Shown here: piece by piece, positions 8,589-17,717 of the stretch
Layout: each line of letters opens with the position of its first letter
Position numbering within the stretch: position 1 is the first letter of the stretch
Assembly: GCA_036746315.1 (NCBI GenBank)
Contig: DAIOEK010000002.1
Location: forward strand, 1 to 64,000
Direction: 5' to 3'
From: DAIOEK01 sp036746315
GTDB taxonomy: Bacteria; Chloroflexota; Anaerolineae; Anaerolineales; Anaerolineaceae
DNA length: 64,000 nucleotides
Notes under the pieces: generated by a model
Database searches by the model: none
What the model was told of the DNA's origin: nothing
Seen by the model: the letters and a program-made list of their open reading frames with translations, nothing else
Made by a program: the position numbers and the translations under genes

Positions 8589-10841
8589 TCAGAGTAAGAC
8601 CATCTGCATCGGCTGGTATTCCGGCGGATCGTTGTCCAGCAGCAGGTCGAAGCTTTCACGCGTCAGCATCGGATTATCCACCAGGCGGGTCACGTGCCTG
8701 AACTTGAGCAGATGCCATTCTTCCAGCGCTTCTGCCAGCCAGGGGTTGGTTTTGCGCTTGTAAACGATCAGGTTCGAACGGCTGCCGGGAATGACCAACA
8801 CCCGGTTGGGCACGGAGCCGTCGTCATTTGCCAGCAGCTCGGTGAGCCTTGCGTGTGTAACGATGACGAAGCGGTACAGCGGTGAGGCATCCTGCGGGTC
8901 GACCCACTCCAGGATGTGTTCACGGTGATTCACGGTCATCCCCATCCGGCTGCCAAGCTTGTCGAGCATGCCGCGGATGGTTTGCTGATCCAGACTGCGC
9001 AGGGCGGGATGTTCATTTACCCGGATAAGCCATTGATTTTGCAGGTTGGTGTCTTCTTCTGCATACGACCCCAGGATATGCTGCAATAGTTCGCGGATCG
9101 GCGAGAAGATCGGTTTGATTTCACGGTAAATGCGCTCTTCCAGTTGATCGGCGTGCAGGCTTTCTCCGCCTGCCAGCATCTGCACCACATACGCTTCGAT
9201 GCGGTCCATCTGGCTGGTCATGCCCGGATGGGTATTCTTCAGCATCCAGGTGCCGCTTTCCTGCGTTTGTTCACCGCCGCCGTAATGCCGGAAAAGGATC
9301 GGGTTTGCGAAAGCCGTTTTCACCTGGGATAACAGCGTGGTGGTTGGGGCTTCATCCGGTATGCCCGCCTGCTGGCTGATGCCCAGGATGGCGGCAGTCG
9401 ACATTTCCAGGTAATCTGCCGGTTCGGCTTTTTCATCCAGGTACTTGATCACCGCCGATTGGGCAAGATCGACCAGCCGGTTTCCCGGCGGTTTGTCGAT
9501 TTTCCCCTGCCTTGCCCACATGGTCTGGACGATTTCATCTTCGGCGTGCAGGGCAAAACCCGAGCAGGTGAACCCACCGCGCTGAAAGGCGGTGAAACCG
9601 CTCCAGATGTAGGATGGCTCGACCTCGGGCATCAGCGCGTGGATGGGAATGTCCGTCCGGCAAGCTTTATCGATTGCCTGGATGGTGCTCACCAGGGCAT
9701 GGGTGTGCCAGTTCCAATCGTAGCGCCGCCGGTTGATGACCATGCTAATGCGGCTGGCTTCCTCCCTGCCGAACAGCCAGGCAGACCACACCGCGGAAAG
9801 CGTCCAAAAGGCGTGCTGCGGTCGGGGCAGAACGGTCAGTACCGCCTGTATATCCGCCGGGATGCTTTCCTCCGCCAGTTCGCGGATTCTGCCCCGGTAT
9901 AGGCAGATGCCCGCTCCGTCGGGCAGCTCGGGATAGATGGCGATCGGCAGCTGGGTGGATTTTTGCTGCCAGCGGATCGCGCTCTGCTCGAATGATTTCC
10001 ACAGGTTGTGCTCGTGAAAGCGCACCGGAACCAGGAACTGCCGCGGTCGGGGCAGGCTGTGCCCGATCTGGTGGATGGGCGTTGCGTCGTCCAGCACATC
10101 CAGCAATATGCCCGAGATGATCTTCTTTTCGCGTACCGTTAGCTCCAGGGTTTGGATCTTGTTGATGGCGGTGAAGATGAAATATAACGCACGCGGCAAA
10201 TGGCTGTTCACCACTTCTTCCGCTTCGTCACGGATGGCTTCTTCGCGGGCGGCAATTTTTTCGATTGCCCAGGCCGCCGGGAGGTTGTTCTGGGTGGCGA
10301 GCGCCAGCGAGGCGGCATCCACCTCATCCCAGGCGAACTCGCCCCGGGTGCCGCAGTTGGGGCAGTCGATCTGGGTGGCGTAGGGCGTGGCGGCTCCCTT
10401 TTCCCACAGATAGGCATCGGCGGGCAGGGTCATGCCGCAGTTGCGGCAGCTGCTTTCATAGAGCTTTTGCAGCACAACTTCCAGCCGCTGGCTGCCTTTC
10501 ATGGCGCCTGCCACCAGGGCGGAGCAGCGCACTACCTCCTCGCGGGTGGGCGGTTCCGCCTGAAGCTCCAGCAGCAGATTGAGGATCGGGTTGTTCTGGC
10601 AGACGAGCACCGAAAAACCCGATCCGGCAAGTTCCAGGTCGAGGCTGGGGGAAAGACCAAACGGGTCGAAGATCCAGCCGCCGTGCGGAAGATCCGCCTT
10701 GGCCAGGCGGGTGACCATTCCCTGCGGCAGCATCGGCAGATACCTGTCCAGCGGAATGTGCCGCGGAGGCGCATCTCCCATCCGGTAGGCGGAGAGGGTG
10801 CTGGCAAATGCTTGAGAAAACTCACGCGGCGCGCTGCTCAT
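8589..10841 (-). CDS. unrecognised 750-residue protein, zinc ribbon with methyltransferase-like N-terminus
   Basis: I do not recognise this protein with certainty. Residues 1-85 resemble the cofactor-binding start of a DNA-methylase-like Rossmann fold: LPQGMVTRLAK, then GGWIFDPFG, a helix, and FSVLVCQNNPILNLLLEL. This mimics the FDPFAGSG...xxxNPI arrangement of DUF1156/adenine-specific methylases, but no DPPY-type catalytic motif is visible. A four-Cys zinc ribbon follows (CRNCG near 131 and CPNCG near 160). The remaining 580 residues are mixed alpha/beta with many Trp residues (YDWNWH, PSYIWSGF) and include possible winged-helix parts. No signal or membrane segment is seen. It is convergent with the PBP gene (15-base gap) and follows the GH13 gene by 37 bases. 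Confidence 0.45.
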   Translation of the reverse strand: MSSAPREFSQAFASTLSAYRMGDAPPRHIPLDRYLPMLPQGMVTRLAKADLPHGGWIFDPFGLSPSLDLELAGSGFSVLVCQNNPILNLLLELQAEPPTREEVVRCSALVAGAMKGSQRLEVVLQKLYESSCRNCGMTLPADAYLWEKGAATPYATQIDCPNCGTRGEFAWDEVDAASLALATQNNLPAAWAIEKIAAREEAIRDEAEEVVNSHLPRALYFIFTAINKIQTLELTVREKKIISGILLDVLDDATPIHQIGHSLPRPRQFLVPVRFHEHNLWKSFEQSAIRWQQKSTQLPIAIYPELPDGAGICLYRGRIRELAEESIPADIQAVLTVLPRPQHAFWTLSAVWSAWLFGREEASRISMVINRRRYDWNWHTHALVSTIQAIDKACRTDIPIHALMPEVEPSYIWSGFTAFQRGGFTCSGFALHAEDEIVQTMWARQGKIDKPPGNRLVDLAQSAVIKYLDEKAEPADYLEMSTAAILGISQQAGIPDEAPTTTLLSQVKTAFANPILFRHYGGGEQTQESGTWMLKNTHPGMTSQMDRIEAYVVQMLAGGESLHADQLEERIYREIKPIFSPIRELLQHILGSYAEEDTNLQNQWLIRVNEHPALRSLDQQTIRGMLDKLGSRMGMTVNHREHILEWVDPQDASPLYRFVIVTHARLTELLANDDGSVPNRVLVIPGSRSNLIVYKRKTNPWLAEALEEWHLLKFRHVTRLVDNPMLTRESFDLLLDNDPPEYQPMQMVLL

Positions 10842-10878
10842 CTTGCCGGTTATCCGCGGAGAGGCGGAACGGTGAAGC

Positions 10879-12471
10879 TTAAGGTTCCCTCTTGAGGATG
10901 ACTCCTTCGTATGGTCTCAGGCTGATCTGTGCCTGGCTGCAGGGAGGGGCTGTTTCATGGGTGGAGAGGCTGACGCTGTAATTGCCTTCCGCCGGGAGGG
11001 TGGCAGCCGCAGCCCCGGAGGCAAAGTTCAGCACCACCAGGTATTCCTGCTGCTGGTAAGCGCGGCTGTAGGCGATGCTGTTGCGGTCTGGCAGCGGATG
11101 ATGCTGCCAGGTTCCTCGGGCAAATACCGGCGTTTCCTTGCGGAAGGCGAGCATCTTTTTGTAGAAGTTGAACAGGGAGTTTGGATCGGCGCCCTGGCTT
11201 TTGACGTTGCGGGTGAGGTAATCGGGGTGGACCGGCAGCCAGGGTTTGGCGGAGCTGAATCCGGCGTAGGGCGAGGCATCCCATTGCATCGGGCTGCGGC
11301 AGCCATCCCGTCCCTTGTAGAAGGGGTAGAACTTCTTGCCGGGCGGGTCGAGGATTTCACTGCGCGAGAGATGAATATCGCGCATGCCGATCTCTTCCCC
11401 GTAATACAGGTAGGGGGTGCCGCGCAGGGTGCAGAGCAGCATGATCGCCAGCTTTGCCTGAACATCATCTTCGGCAAAGTGATAGCGGGTGGCGGTGCGC
11501 GGGTTGTCGTGGTTGTTGAGCACATAGTTGGGATGTTTAGCTTCGCCGAGCGCCCGCTCCCAGTTCTGGATCGCCTTCAGCAGCTTTGGCGCGCGGAAGG
11601 GCTGCTCGAGGAACTCGAAATCAAAGGCGGCGTGCAGGGCGGTTTCACTCATGTAGGCGGCTGCCTGCTCGCTGGTGCGCAAAAAGGATTCACCCACCGC
11701 GTACCGCTCGGGGTAGGCATCCAGCAATTTGCGCAGGTCTGCCAGGAAGGGCATCATCTCGGGCTGGGAACTGTCGTTGACGTGATATTGCCGGTCGAAG
11801 CCGCGGATGCCGAATTTGGTCGGGTTATCCAGCAGATCGGGATGCTTGTAATAGCCGTTGAAGACATCCAGCCGGAAGCCATCCACACCGCGGTCGAGCC
11901 AGAAGCGCAGCACTTCGAGAATGGCGCGGGGCACCGCCGGGTTGCGCCAGTTGAGATCAGGTTGTTCCTTGACGAACATGTGAAAGTAGTATTCCCCGCT
12001 GGCGGGGTCGAATTCCCAGCCGTCGCCGCCAAAGACCGACTGCCAGTTGTTGGGTTTCTTGCCGTTGGGTTTGGGTGGGCGCCAGATATACCAATCGCGG
12101 TAGGGGTTATCCCTGCCGGAGCGGGATTGCTTGAACCAGGGGTGCTCACTGGAGGTGTGGTTGAAAACGCCATCCATGACGATGCGGATGTTGCGCTGGT
12201 GCGCCTCCGCCACCAGGTTGTCGAAATCCTGCAGGGTGCCGAACTTGGGGTCGATATTTTCGTAATCGCTGATATCGTAGCCGAAGTCCTTATCCGGTGA
12301 GGGGTTGATGGGGGAAAGCCAGATGGCATCCACGCCCAGGTCCTGCAGGTAGTCCAATTCCGAGGTGATGCCGGGCAGGTCGCCGATGCCGTCACCGTTG
12401 TTGTCTTTGAATGAGCGGGGGTAAATTTGATAAATAACGCCGTCGCGCCACCACAGAAAATCTTTCATCAT
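10879..12471 (-). CDS. GH13 alpha-glucosidase / oligo-1,6-glucosidase
   Basis: A 530-residue cytoplasmic GH13 enzyme. WWRDGVIYQIYPRSF opens the TIM barrel; DGVFNHTS is conserved region I. GFRLDVFN carries the nucleophile Asp near residue 200, AVGESF the acid/base Glu, and NNHDNPRT the third acid. Length fits the oligo-1,6-glucosidase/alpha-glucosidase group acting on malto- or isomalto-oligosaccharides; trehalose-related activity cannot be excluded. The frame extends to 12642, but GGGAG lies nine bases before the ATG at 12471, giving the usual family N-terminus MKDFLWWRD. Possible upstream -10 TATAAT at 12497-12502. Together with the glycosidase at 2639-5041 it suggests active alpha-glucan turnover. 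Confidence 0.88.
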   Translation of the reverse strand: MMKDFLWWRDGVIYQIYPRSFKDNNGDGIGDLPGITSELDYLQDLGVDAIWLSPINPSPDKDFGYDISDYENIDPKFGTLQDFDNLVAEAHQRNIRIVMDGVFNHTSSEHPWFKQSRSGRDNPYRDWYIWRPPKPNGKKPNNWQSVFGGDGWEFDPASGEYYFHMFVKEQPDLNWRNPAVPRAILEVLRFWLDRGVDGFRLDVFNGYYKHPDLLDNPTKFGIRGFDRQYHVNDSSQPEMMPFLADLRKLLDAYPERYAVGESFLRTSEQAAAYMSETALHAAFDFEFLEQPFRAPKLLKAIQNWERALGEAKHPNYVLNNHDNPRTATRYHFAEDDVQAKLAIMLLCTLRGTPYLYYGEEIGMRDIHLSRSEILDPPGKKFYPFYKGRDGCRSPMQWDASPYAGFSSAKPWLPVHPDYLTRNVKSQGADPNSLFNFYKKMLAFRKETPVFARGTWQHHPLPDRNSIAYSRAYQQQEYLVVLNFASGAAAATLPAEGNYSVSLSTHETAPPCSQAQISLRPYEGVILKREP

Positions 12472-12693
12472 TGTTCTCATCTCCCTGAATGCATCCATTA
12501 TACATTCAGCCGGGGTATGAAAAAATTGCAAAAATGATTTGTTCCGATTTTCAGACATCCTGGGAACAAAAAGAAACAAATGGCAGGTGAGTGAATTCGC
12601 ATAGGCATGATTACTCGGGAGCGCAGAGTTTCCTTCGGGCACAATACGTCCTCAGGATGACATTTCTCCCCTGTCATCACCAACATCCCTGGC

Positions 12694-12860
12694 CTGTCAT
12701 TCTGAGCCCTGTAAGGGCGAAGAATCTCTACCCGAACCAATAGCACAACAGACTTTCGCAGAGATGCTTCCTCTCCGAGGATGGTTCCCGATCACTGCGT
12801 TCAGCATGACAAGCTTGCTCGATTGCTCCCTTCCTGGCCAGCCGGGGCTGGCAGAATGAC
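12694..12860. repeat. dispersed-type intergenic repeat, inverted copies
   Basis: The 520-base spacer before the nusA promoter contains GTCATTCTGAG...CGAAGAATCTCT at 12696-12729. An inverted relative at 12760-12810 runs GAGATGCTTC...GCGTTCAGCATGAC. A third, weaker GTCATTCTGC on the minus strand ends at 12860. The GTCATTCTGAGxxxxGCGAAGAATCT type of sequence is a well-known interspersed intergenic repeat in many environmental bacterial genomes. No coding function; a 114-residue frame across it looks spurious. The rest of 12472-12993 shows nothing else clear. Confidence 0.6.
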
Positions 12861-12993
12861 GCGCTTTGCGGCTTCACCGTCAAGCATGCAGACAAGATAC
12901 GAGATTGGCTTCGAAGATTTGCGCGAAACCCAATCCGCCACACCGAATCGGCAAGAAAACGCAGCCAAACTGTATGTTACAGCTTCCATTATC

Positions 12994-13022
12994 TTGCATC
13001 TGCACGACATTTCGATTAAAAT
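12994..13022 (+). promoter_or_regulatory. promoter of the nusA operon
   Basis: TTGCAT (12994-12999) and TAAAAT (13017-13022) are 17 bases apart, about 107 bases before the nusA start. This is the best promoter match in the spacer and leaves a leader of roughly 100 nucleotides. Confidence 0.5.
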
Positions 13023-13059
13023 AACAGTGTTATTGGTAATAGTCTATACCGCATTCATT

Positions 13060-13084
13060 GAAAAGTGGGCAACCCCCACTTTTC
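13060..13084 (+). promoter_or_regulatory. hairpin in the nusA leader
   Basis: GAAAAGTGGG (13060-13069) pairs perfectly with CCCACTTTTC (13075-13084) around a five-base loop, 44 bases before nusA. It lacks a U-tract, so it is not a simple terminator. A pause or attenuation site for NusA autoregulation is possible (inference). Confidence 0.45.
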
Positions 13085-13128
13085 TGCGTAATTTCAAACA
13101 ATGTAACAAACCCTGGAGAGAGTAACAC

Positions 13129-15027
13129 ATGAAGAACGAATTTGTGCTTGCCTTCAATGAAGTGCTGGAGGAGAAGCAGCTTCCCAAGGAAGTGATTCTG
13201 AAGGCACTGGAATCAGCGATGGTTTCTGCGTACCGCAGGGCGGTGAACGCTTCCACAGCACAGCATGTCGAAGCAAAAATCGACCCCGATACAGGGCACG
13301 TCACCATCTACGCGGAAAAAGAGGTGGTGGAGTCGGTGGACAACGAAACCACCGAGGTGGACCTGGAAACCGCCCGCATGGTGAACCCCGAAGCCAACCT
13401 GGAAGACCTGGTGGTGGTTGAATCGACCCCCCGGGATTTCGGACGTGTGGCTGCGCAAACCGCGCGGCAGGTCATCCAGCAGCGCATCCGCGAAGCCGAG
13501 CGTTCCGCACAGATGGAATACTTCGACAAGCAGGTGGGCGAGATCACCAACGGCATCGTGCAGGCGGTCAATGCGGCTGCCACCACCATCGGCATGGATC
13601 TCAAAGCGGAAGGCACCCTGCCCAAGAAGGAAATGATCCCCGGCGAGCGCTTCCGCGTGCATGAACGCGTGCGGGCGATTTTGCTGGAAGTGAAAGACTC
13701 TCCCCGCGGACCGCAGATCATCCTCTCTCGCGCGCATCGCAACTTCCTGCGACGCTTGTTGGAGACCGAGGTTCCTGAAATCTATCACGGGGTGGTGGAG
13801 ATCCGTTCCATCGCCCGCGAACCCGGTCAGCGCGCCAAAGTGGCGGTTGCCGCCACCCAGCAGGGCATTGACCCGGTGGGCGCCTGCGTTGGTATTCGCG
13901 GCGTGCGCATCCAGGCGATTGTACGCGAACTGCATGATGAAAAGATCGACGTCATTGAGTGGAGCTCCGACCCGGCGGTGTACATTGCCAAGGCGATCAG
14001 CCCCGCGCGCGTCAATGGCGTGTATTTGAACGACACTTCCGAAACGGGCAAGACCGCCACTGTGGTGGTGCCCGAAGACCAGCTCAGCCTTGCCATCGGC
14101 CGCGACGGGCAGAATGCCCGCCTGGCTGCCAAGCTGACCGGCTGGCGGATCGACATCAAGAAGCTCGATGAAGCCGCCGCCGATGCCCTCACCAAGCTGA
14201 GCGACGACCCGGCTTACACGGCGATTGCCGAAGCCGAAGCGGATATGATCCCGCAGGTGCAATCCGCACTTGCCAAGAAGCGCGACGGGCGCCCCCTGGG
14301 CATCGACGAGACCGACCTGCTCTCCCGCTTTGTAGACCGCGTGGAGCGCAAGACCGCCATCCGCCGCCAGGCAGAGAAGAAGCCCGAAGAAATGCGCCGC
14401 CAGCAGATCATTCAACTGCTGCCGCCCAGTTCGTTTGAAACTCCGGTGGATGAGTTGAAGCTGTCCGATCACATCACTAGCATGCTGTTGGATGCCGGCT
14501 TTATGACCGCCGGAGACCTGGCAGTGCAAATGCGCATGGATAGCGACGTGGTCTTTGCCCTGCAGGGCATGAGCCCCAAGGGCATGTCTGAAATCGAGAC
14601 TGTATTGCAGGAACGCAAGCTGATCCCGGTGGAGGCGGTCGCAGCCGAGCCCGAGGCAGAGGCTGAAGTCGAAGCCGAAGCAGCGCCGGAGATGGTATCC
14701 GTGGAAGAAGCGGAATCGCCGGTGGCAGTGGAAGCGGAAGAACCGCAGGCAGCTGAACCGGTCGCTGAAGCCGAAGCGGAGACGGAACCCGAAGAGAGCG
14801 AAGCGGAGGAGGAATTACCCTCCGATTTGAACGAGATCTTTGCCATGAAGCCCGAAGTGTTGGAAGCAGCCATTCCATCCGATGAGGATGAAGAAACTGC
14901 CGGCGGCAAGGGCAAGGGCTCCAAAAAGAAGAAGAAACGCCACGCCGAGGTGGAATATGATCCCGAGCGGGATCTGGTGGTGGTTCACAAGAAGCATAAG
15001 CGCGGAGATTCCTGGGGCGATTGGTAA
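13129..15027 (+). CDS. nusA: transcription termination/antitermination factor NusA
   Basis: A 632-residue NusA that binds RNA polymerase and nascent RNA to control pausing, termination and antitermination. It has the N-terminal polymerase-binding domain (residues 1-150), the S1 domain around PGERFRVHERV, and two KH domains including DPVGACVGIRGVRIQAI and LAIGRDGQNARLAAKLTGW. The last 130 residues are unusual: an Ala/Glu-rich acidic stretch, a Lys cluster KGSKKKKKRH, and a conserved-looking end LVVVHKKHKRGDSWGDW. Start at 13129 after GGAGAG. The usual upstream partner rimP is absent; the operon begins here with its own promoter. Confidence 0.97.
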   Translation: MKNEFVLAFNEVLEEKQLPKEVILKALESAMVSAYRRAVNASTAQHVEAKIDPDTGHVTIYAEKEVVESVDNETTEVDLETARMVNPEANLEDLVVVESTPRDFGRVAAQTARQVIQQRIREAERSAQMEYFDKQVGEITNGIVQAVNAAATTIGMDLKAEGTLPKKEMIPGERFRVHERVRAILLEVKDSPRGPQIILSRAHRNFLRRLLETEVPEIYHGVVEIRSIAREPGQRAKVAVAATQQGIDPVGACVGIRGVRIQAIVRELHDEKIDVIEWSSDPAVYIAKAISPARVNGVYLNDTSETGKTATVVVPEDQLSLAIGRDGQNARLAAKLTGWRIDIKKLDEAAADALTKLSDDPAYTAIAEAEADMIPQVQSALAKKRDGRPLGIDETDLLSRFVDRVERKTAIRRQAEKKPEEMRRQQIIQLLPPSSFETPVDELKLSDHITSMLLDAGFMTAGDLAVQMRMDSDVVFALQGMSPKGMSEIETVLQERKLIPVEAVAAEPEAEAEVEAEAAPEMVSVEEAESPVAVEAEEPQAAEPVAEAEAETEPEESEAEEELPSDLNEIFAMKPEVLEAAIPSDEDEETAGGKGKGSKKKKKRHAEVEYDPERDLVVVHKKHKRGDSWGDW

Positions 15028-15052
15028 GCCCCGGTGGAATAGGTGACTGATT

Positions 15053-15397
15053 GTGGCTGGGAAAACAGGCAAGCAACAACGATCCGGTAAACACGTCCCG
15101 CAGCGTACCTGTGTGGGATGCCGCCAGGTGCAACCGAAGCGGCGGTTGATTCGGATCGTGAGGACCGAAACAGGTGTGTTCGTTGACCCGAGCGGGAAAT
15201 TGAATGGACGGGGCGCATACCTGCACGACCATATTACCTGTTGGGAGAAGGCGCTGAAGGGTCCCATATCCAACGCATTGCGGGTGGAGTTAAGGGATGA
15301 AGATCGTCAGCGCCTGACCGAATTCGCAGCCACTTTATCGCCGGTAGAAAAGCAAGAAACTGATACACCATCGGAGAATCCGATGAAACCTGCCTGA
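15053..15397 (+). CDS. ylxR: YlxR (DUF448) RNA-binding protein
   Basis: A 114-residue basic protein of the YlxR family, normally found between nusA and infB as here. The family motif RTCVGCR is at about residues 19-25 and GRGAYLH near 51-57. Homologues bind RNA and, in some species, affect RNase P or transcription. The start is probably GTG at 15053, since no ATG fits the conserved N-terminus. It is 25 bases after nusA. The last 25 residues are a non-conserved acidic tail. Confidence 0.9.
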   Translation: MAGKTGKQQRSGKHVPQRTCVGCRQVQPKRRLIRIVRTETGVFVDPSGKLNGRGAYLHDHITCWEKALKGPISNALRVELRDEDRQRLTEFAATLSPVEKQETDTPSENPMKPA

Positions 15398-15518
15398 TCT
15401 AACTAGATCACCTGAAACCGATCTCGCTCATCGAGATGGTTAAGGATCCGGTTGGGGTCGCTTAACCTGATAAAAGGATTACAGGCAGGTGCGCACAACA
15501 AATACATGGAGGTGCCAC

Positions 15519-17324
15519 ATGAGCGAGAAAACGAAGACAAAACCGATTGAACTCCCTGTGAGTATTAGTGTGAGAGACCTGGCGGTGAAGCTTTCAGCCA
15601 ACCCGATCCAGGTCATCAAGGCATTAATGAGCAACGGTGTGATGGCAAACATCAACCAGCTGGTCGATTTCGATACGGCTGCCATTGTTGCATCCGAGCT
15701 GGGGTTCGAAGCCACCCTGGAAGCAGCCGAAGAAGTTGTGGAAAAAGAGACCGGCGAGCTTGCCTCATGGAAAGTGGAAATCGAGAAGGAAGACCCATCC
15801 AAACTCTCCCCCCGTCCGCCGGTGGTGACCATTCTGGGGCATGTGGATCACGGCAAGACCACCCTTTTGGATGCGATCCGTCACACCGAAGTGGCGGCAG
15901 GCGAGGCGGGCGGCATTACCCAGCACATCGGCGCTTACCAGGTGGAACACAACGGACAGACCATCACCTTTTTGGATACACCCGGGCATGCGGCTTTCAC
16001 CGCCATGCGCGCGCGGGGCGCCAAGGGTGCGGATATCGTGGTGCTGGTGGTGGCAGCCAATGACGGCGTGATGCCCCAGACCCGCGAGGCAATCGCCCAC
16101 GCTAAGGCGGCGCAGGTGCCCATCATTGTGGCGATGAACAAGATCGACCGCCCCGATGCCAACCCCGATTTTGTAAAACGCCAGTTGGCTGATGCGGGGT
16201 TGGTGCCGGAAGAGTGGGATGGCAATACCATGGTCGTCCCGGTATCCGCCAAGCAAAAGATCGGCATCGAAGACCTGCTGGCGGGCATCCTGATCGTGGC
16301 AGAGTCGGCGAACATCCGCGCCAACCCGAACGGGAAAAAGATCGGGTCGGTGATCGAAGCCGAAGTGGATCGAGCCAAGGGCGTGATCGCCACCCTGCTG
16401 GTGCAAAACGGCGTGCTCGAAATGGGCGATATCATCGTGGCAGGCACGGCATACGGCAAGATCAAAGCCATGTTCGATTTCAAAGGACGCCGGATTCGCA
16501 AAGCCGATCCTTCCACACCGGTATCGATCATGGGCTTGAACGATGTCCCGGCTGCCGGAGAGCTTTACGAGGTCGTTCCTTCAGATCGTGAAGCGCGGGC
16601 AAAAGTCCAGACGGTGAAGGAAGCCACGCAAAAGGCTGTCCAGGCGCCCAAAGCCACCCTGGAAGATCTGTTCAAACAGTTCGAACAGGGTTCATTGAAA
16701 GAACTGAACCTGATCATCAAGGCTGACGTGCAGGGATCGCTGGAACCGATCATCAACTCTTTGAACGATTTGAACAAGGGTGAGATCAAGGTCAACGTGC
16801 TGCATGCCACAACCGGCAACATCACCGATAACGACATTTTGCTGGCGTCCGCATCCGACGCAGTGGTGATCGGCTTCAACGTGCAGGCGGAAACGCCCGC
16901 CCGCCGACTGGCGGAAGCAGAAGGCATCTCCATTCGCCTGTACAACATCATCTACCGCCTGATCGAGGATGTGGAGAAAGCCCTCAAAGGCATGCTGGCG
17001 CCGGAATTCAAAGAAGAAGTGATCGGTCAGGCGAACATCCTGGCGGTGTTCAAAATCTCCAAGCTGGGCAATATTGCCGGCTGCCGGGTAACCTCCGGTG
17101 AACTTCGCCGCAATGCCAAAGTGCGCATTCTGCGCAACGGCGAAACGATCCATGAAGGTGAAATGTCTTCGCTGAAGCATGAAAAGGAAGATGTCAGAGA
17201 GGTGCGCACCGGATTCGAGTGCGGTGTGGCGCTCAAGAACTTCTCCGATTACCAGGCGGGCGACACCCTGGTGTGTTACGTGATCGAAAAAGTCGGCGCG
17301 CCCAAAAGCGCCCTGCTCGATTAA
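15519..17324 (+). CDS. infB: translation initiation factor IF-2
   Basis: A 601-residue IF-2, the GTPase that delivers initiator tRNA to the 30S subunit and promotes subunit joining. It has one IF2_N domain (SISVRDLAVKLSANPIQVIK) followed directly by the G domain: GHVDHGKT near residue 107, DTPGHAAF, and NKIDRPDAN. Domains II-IV follow, ending in the beta-barrel that binds fMet-tRNA. The long charged N-terminal region of enterobacterial IF-2 is absent. The ATG at 15519 follows GGAGG at 15508-15512; the frame is open 30 bases further upstream. The 121-base gap after ylxR shows no gene. It is followed by rbfA after nine bases. Confidence 0.97.
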   Translation: MSEKTKTKPIELPVSISVRDLAVKLSANPIQVIKALMSNGVMANINQLVDFDTAAIVASELGFEATLEAAEEVVEKETGELASWKVEIEKEDPSKLSPRPPVVTILGHVDHGKTTLLDAIRHTEVAAGEAGGITQHIGAYQVEHNGQTITFLDTPGHAAFTAMRARGAKGADIVVLVVAANDGVMPQTREAIAHAKAAQVPIIVAMNKIDRPDANPDFVKRQLADAGLVPEEWDGNTMVVPVSAKQKIGIEDLLAGILIVAESANIRANPNGKKIGSVIEAEVDRAKGVIATLLVQNGVLEMGDIIVAGTAYGKIKAMFDFKGRRIRKADPSTPVSIMGLNDVPAAGELYEVVPSDREARAKVQTVKEATQKAVQAPKATLEDLFKQFEQGSLKELNLIIKADVQGSLEPIINSLNDLNKGEIKVNVLHATTGNITDNDILLASASDAVVIGFNVQAETPARRLAEAEGISIRLYNIIYRLIEDVEKALKGMLAPEFKEEVIGQANILAVFKISKLGNIAGCRVTSGELRRNAKVRILRNGETIHEGEMSSLKHEKEDVREVRTGFECGVALKNFSDYQAGDTLVCYVIEKVGAPKSALLD

Positions 17325-17333
17325 GGAGACACG

Positions 17334-17717
17334 ATGCCCTCGAAAATTCGCCTGGAAAGGATAGCAGATCGGATCCGGCAGGATTTGTCGGAGATGATCG
17401 TTCAAAGAGTCAGCGATCCGCGCCTGGCAAATGTCAACATCACAGATGTCAAGGTGGATCGCGAGCTTGCTTTTGCAGATGTATATGTCTCTTCGTTTGA
17501 AGGCGTGGATGCCGCCCCGGAAATCCTGGCGGGGTTGAATCACGCTTCGGGCTTTTTACGCAGCCAACTGGCGGCGCAGATTGAATTGCGCACCTTCCCC
17601 AGACTGCGCTTCCATTGGGACCCCACACCCGAACATGCCGACAAAATGGAAAGACTTTTCGAACAGATAAAGCAAGAAACAACAGACACGGAGGAAACAT
17701 CCCGGCATGGAAGCTGA
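17334..17717 (+). CDS. rbfA: 30S ribosome-binding factor RbfA
   Basis: A 127-residue KH-fold protein that helps mature the 16S rRNA 5' end and 30S subunits, needed in the cold. The opening RLERIADRIRQDLSEMI and the VSDPRL...VNITDVKV segment are typical of the family, as is the C-terminal LRFHWDPTPEHADKMERLF. An AAGGAG ribosome site precedes the ATG. It ends overlapping the start of the DHH phosphoesterase by 11 bases, so the two are translationally coupled. Confidence 0.95.
   Translation: MPSKIRLERIADRIRQDLSEMIVQRVSDPRLANVNITDVKVDRELAFADVYVSSFEGVDAAPEILAGLNHASGFLRSQLAAQIELRTFPRLRFHWDPTPEHADKMERLFEQIKQETTDTEETSRHGS

Noticed and set aside
12781..13125. 114-codon open frame across the repeat region
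   Set aside because: It runs through the interspersed repeats and the nusA promoter and leader, with no ribosome site and no family resemblance.
15398..15518. Possible riboswitch before infB
   Set aside because: Short gap with a few small dyads only; no conserved aptamer pattern seen.
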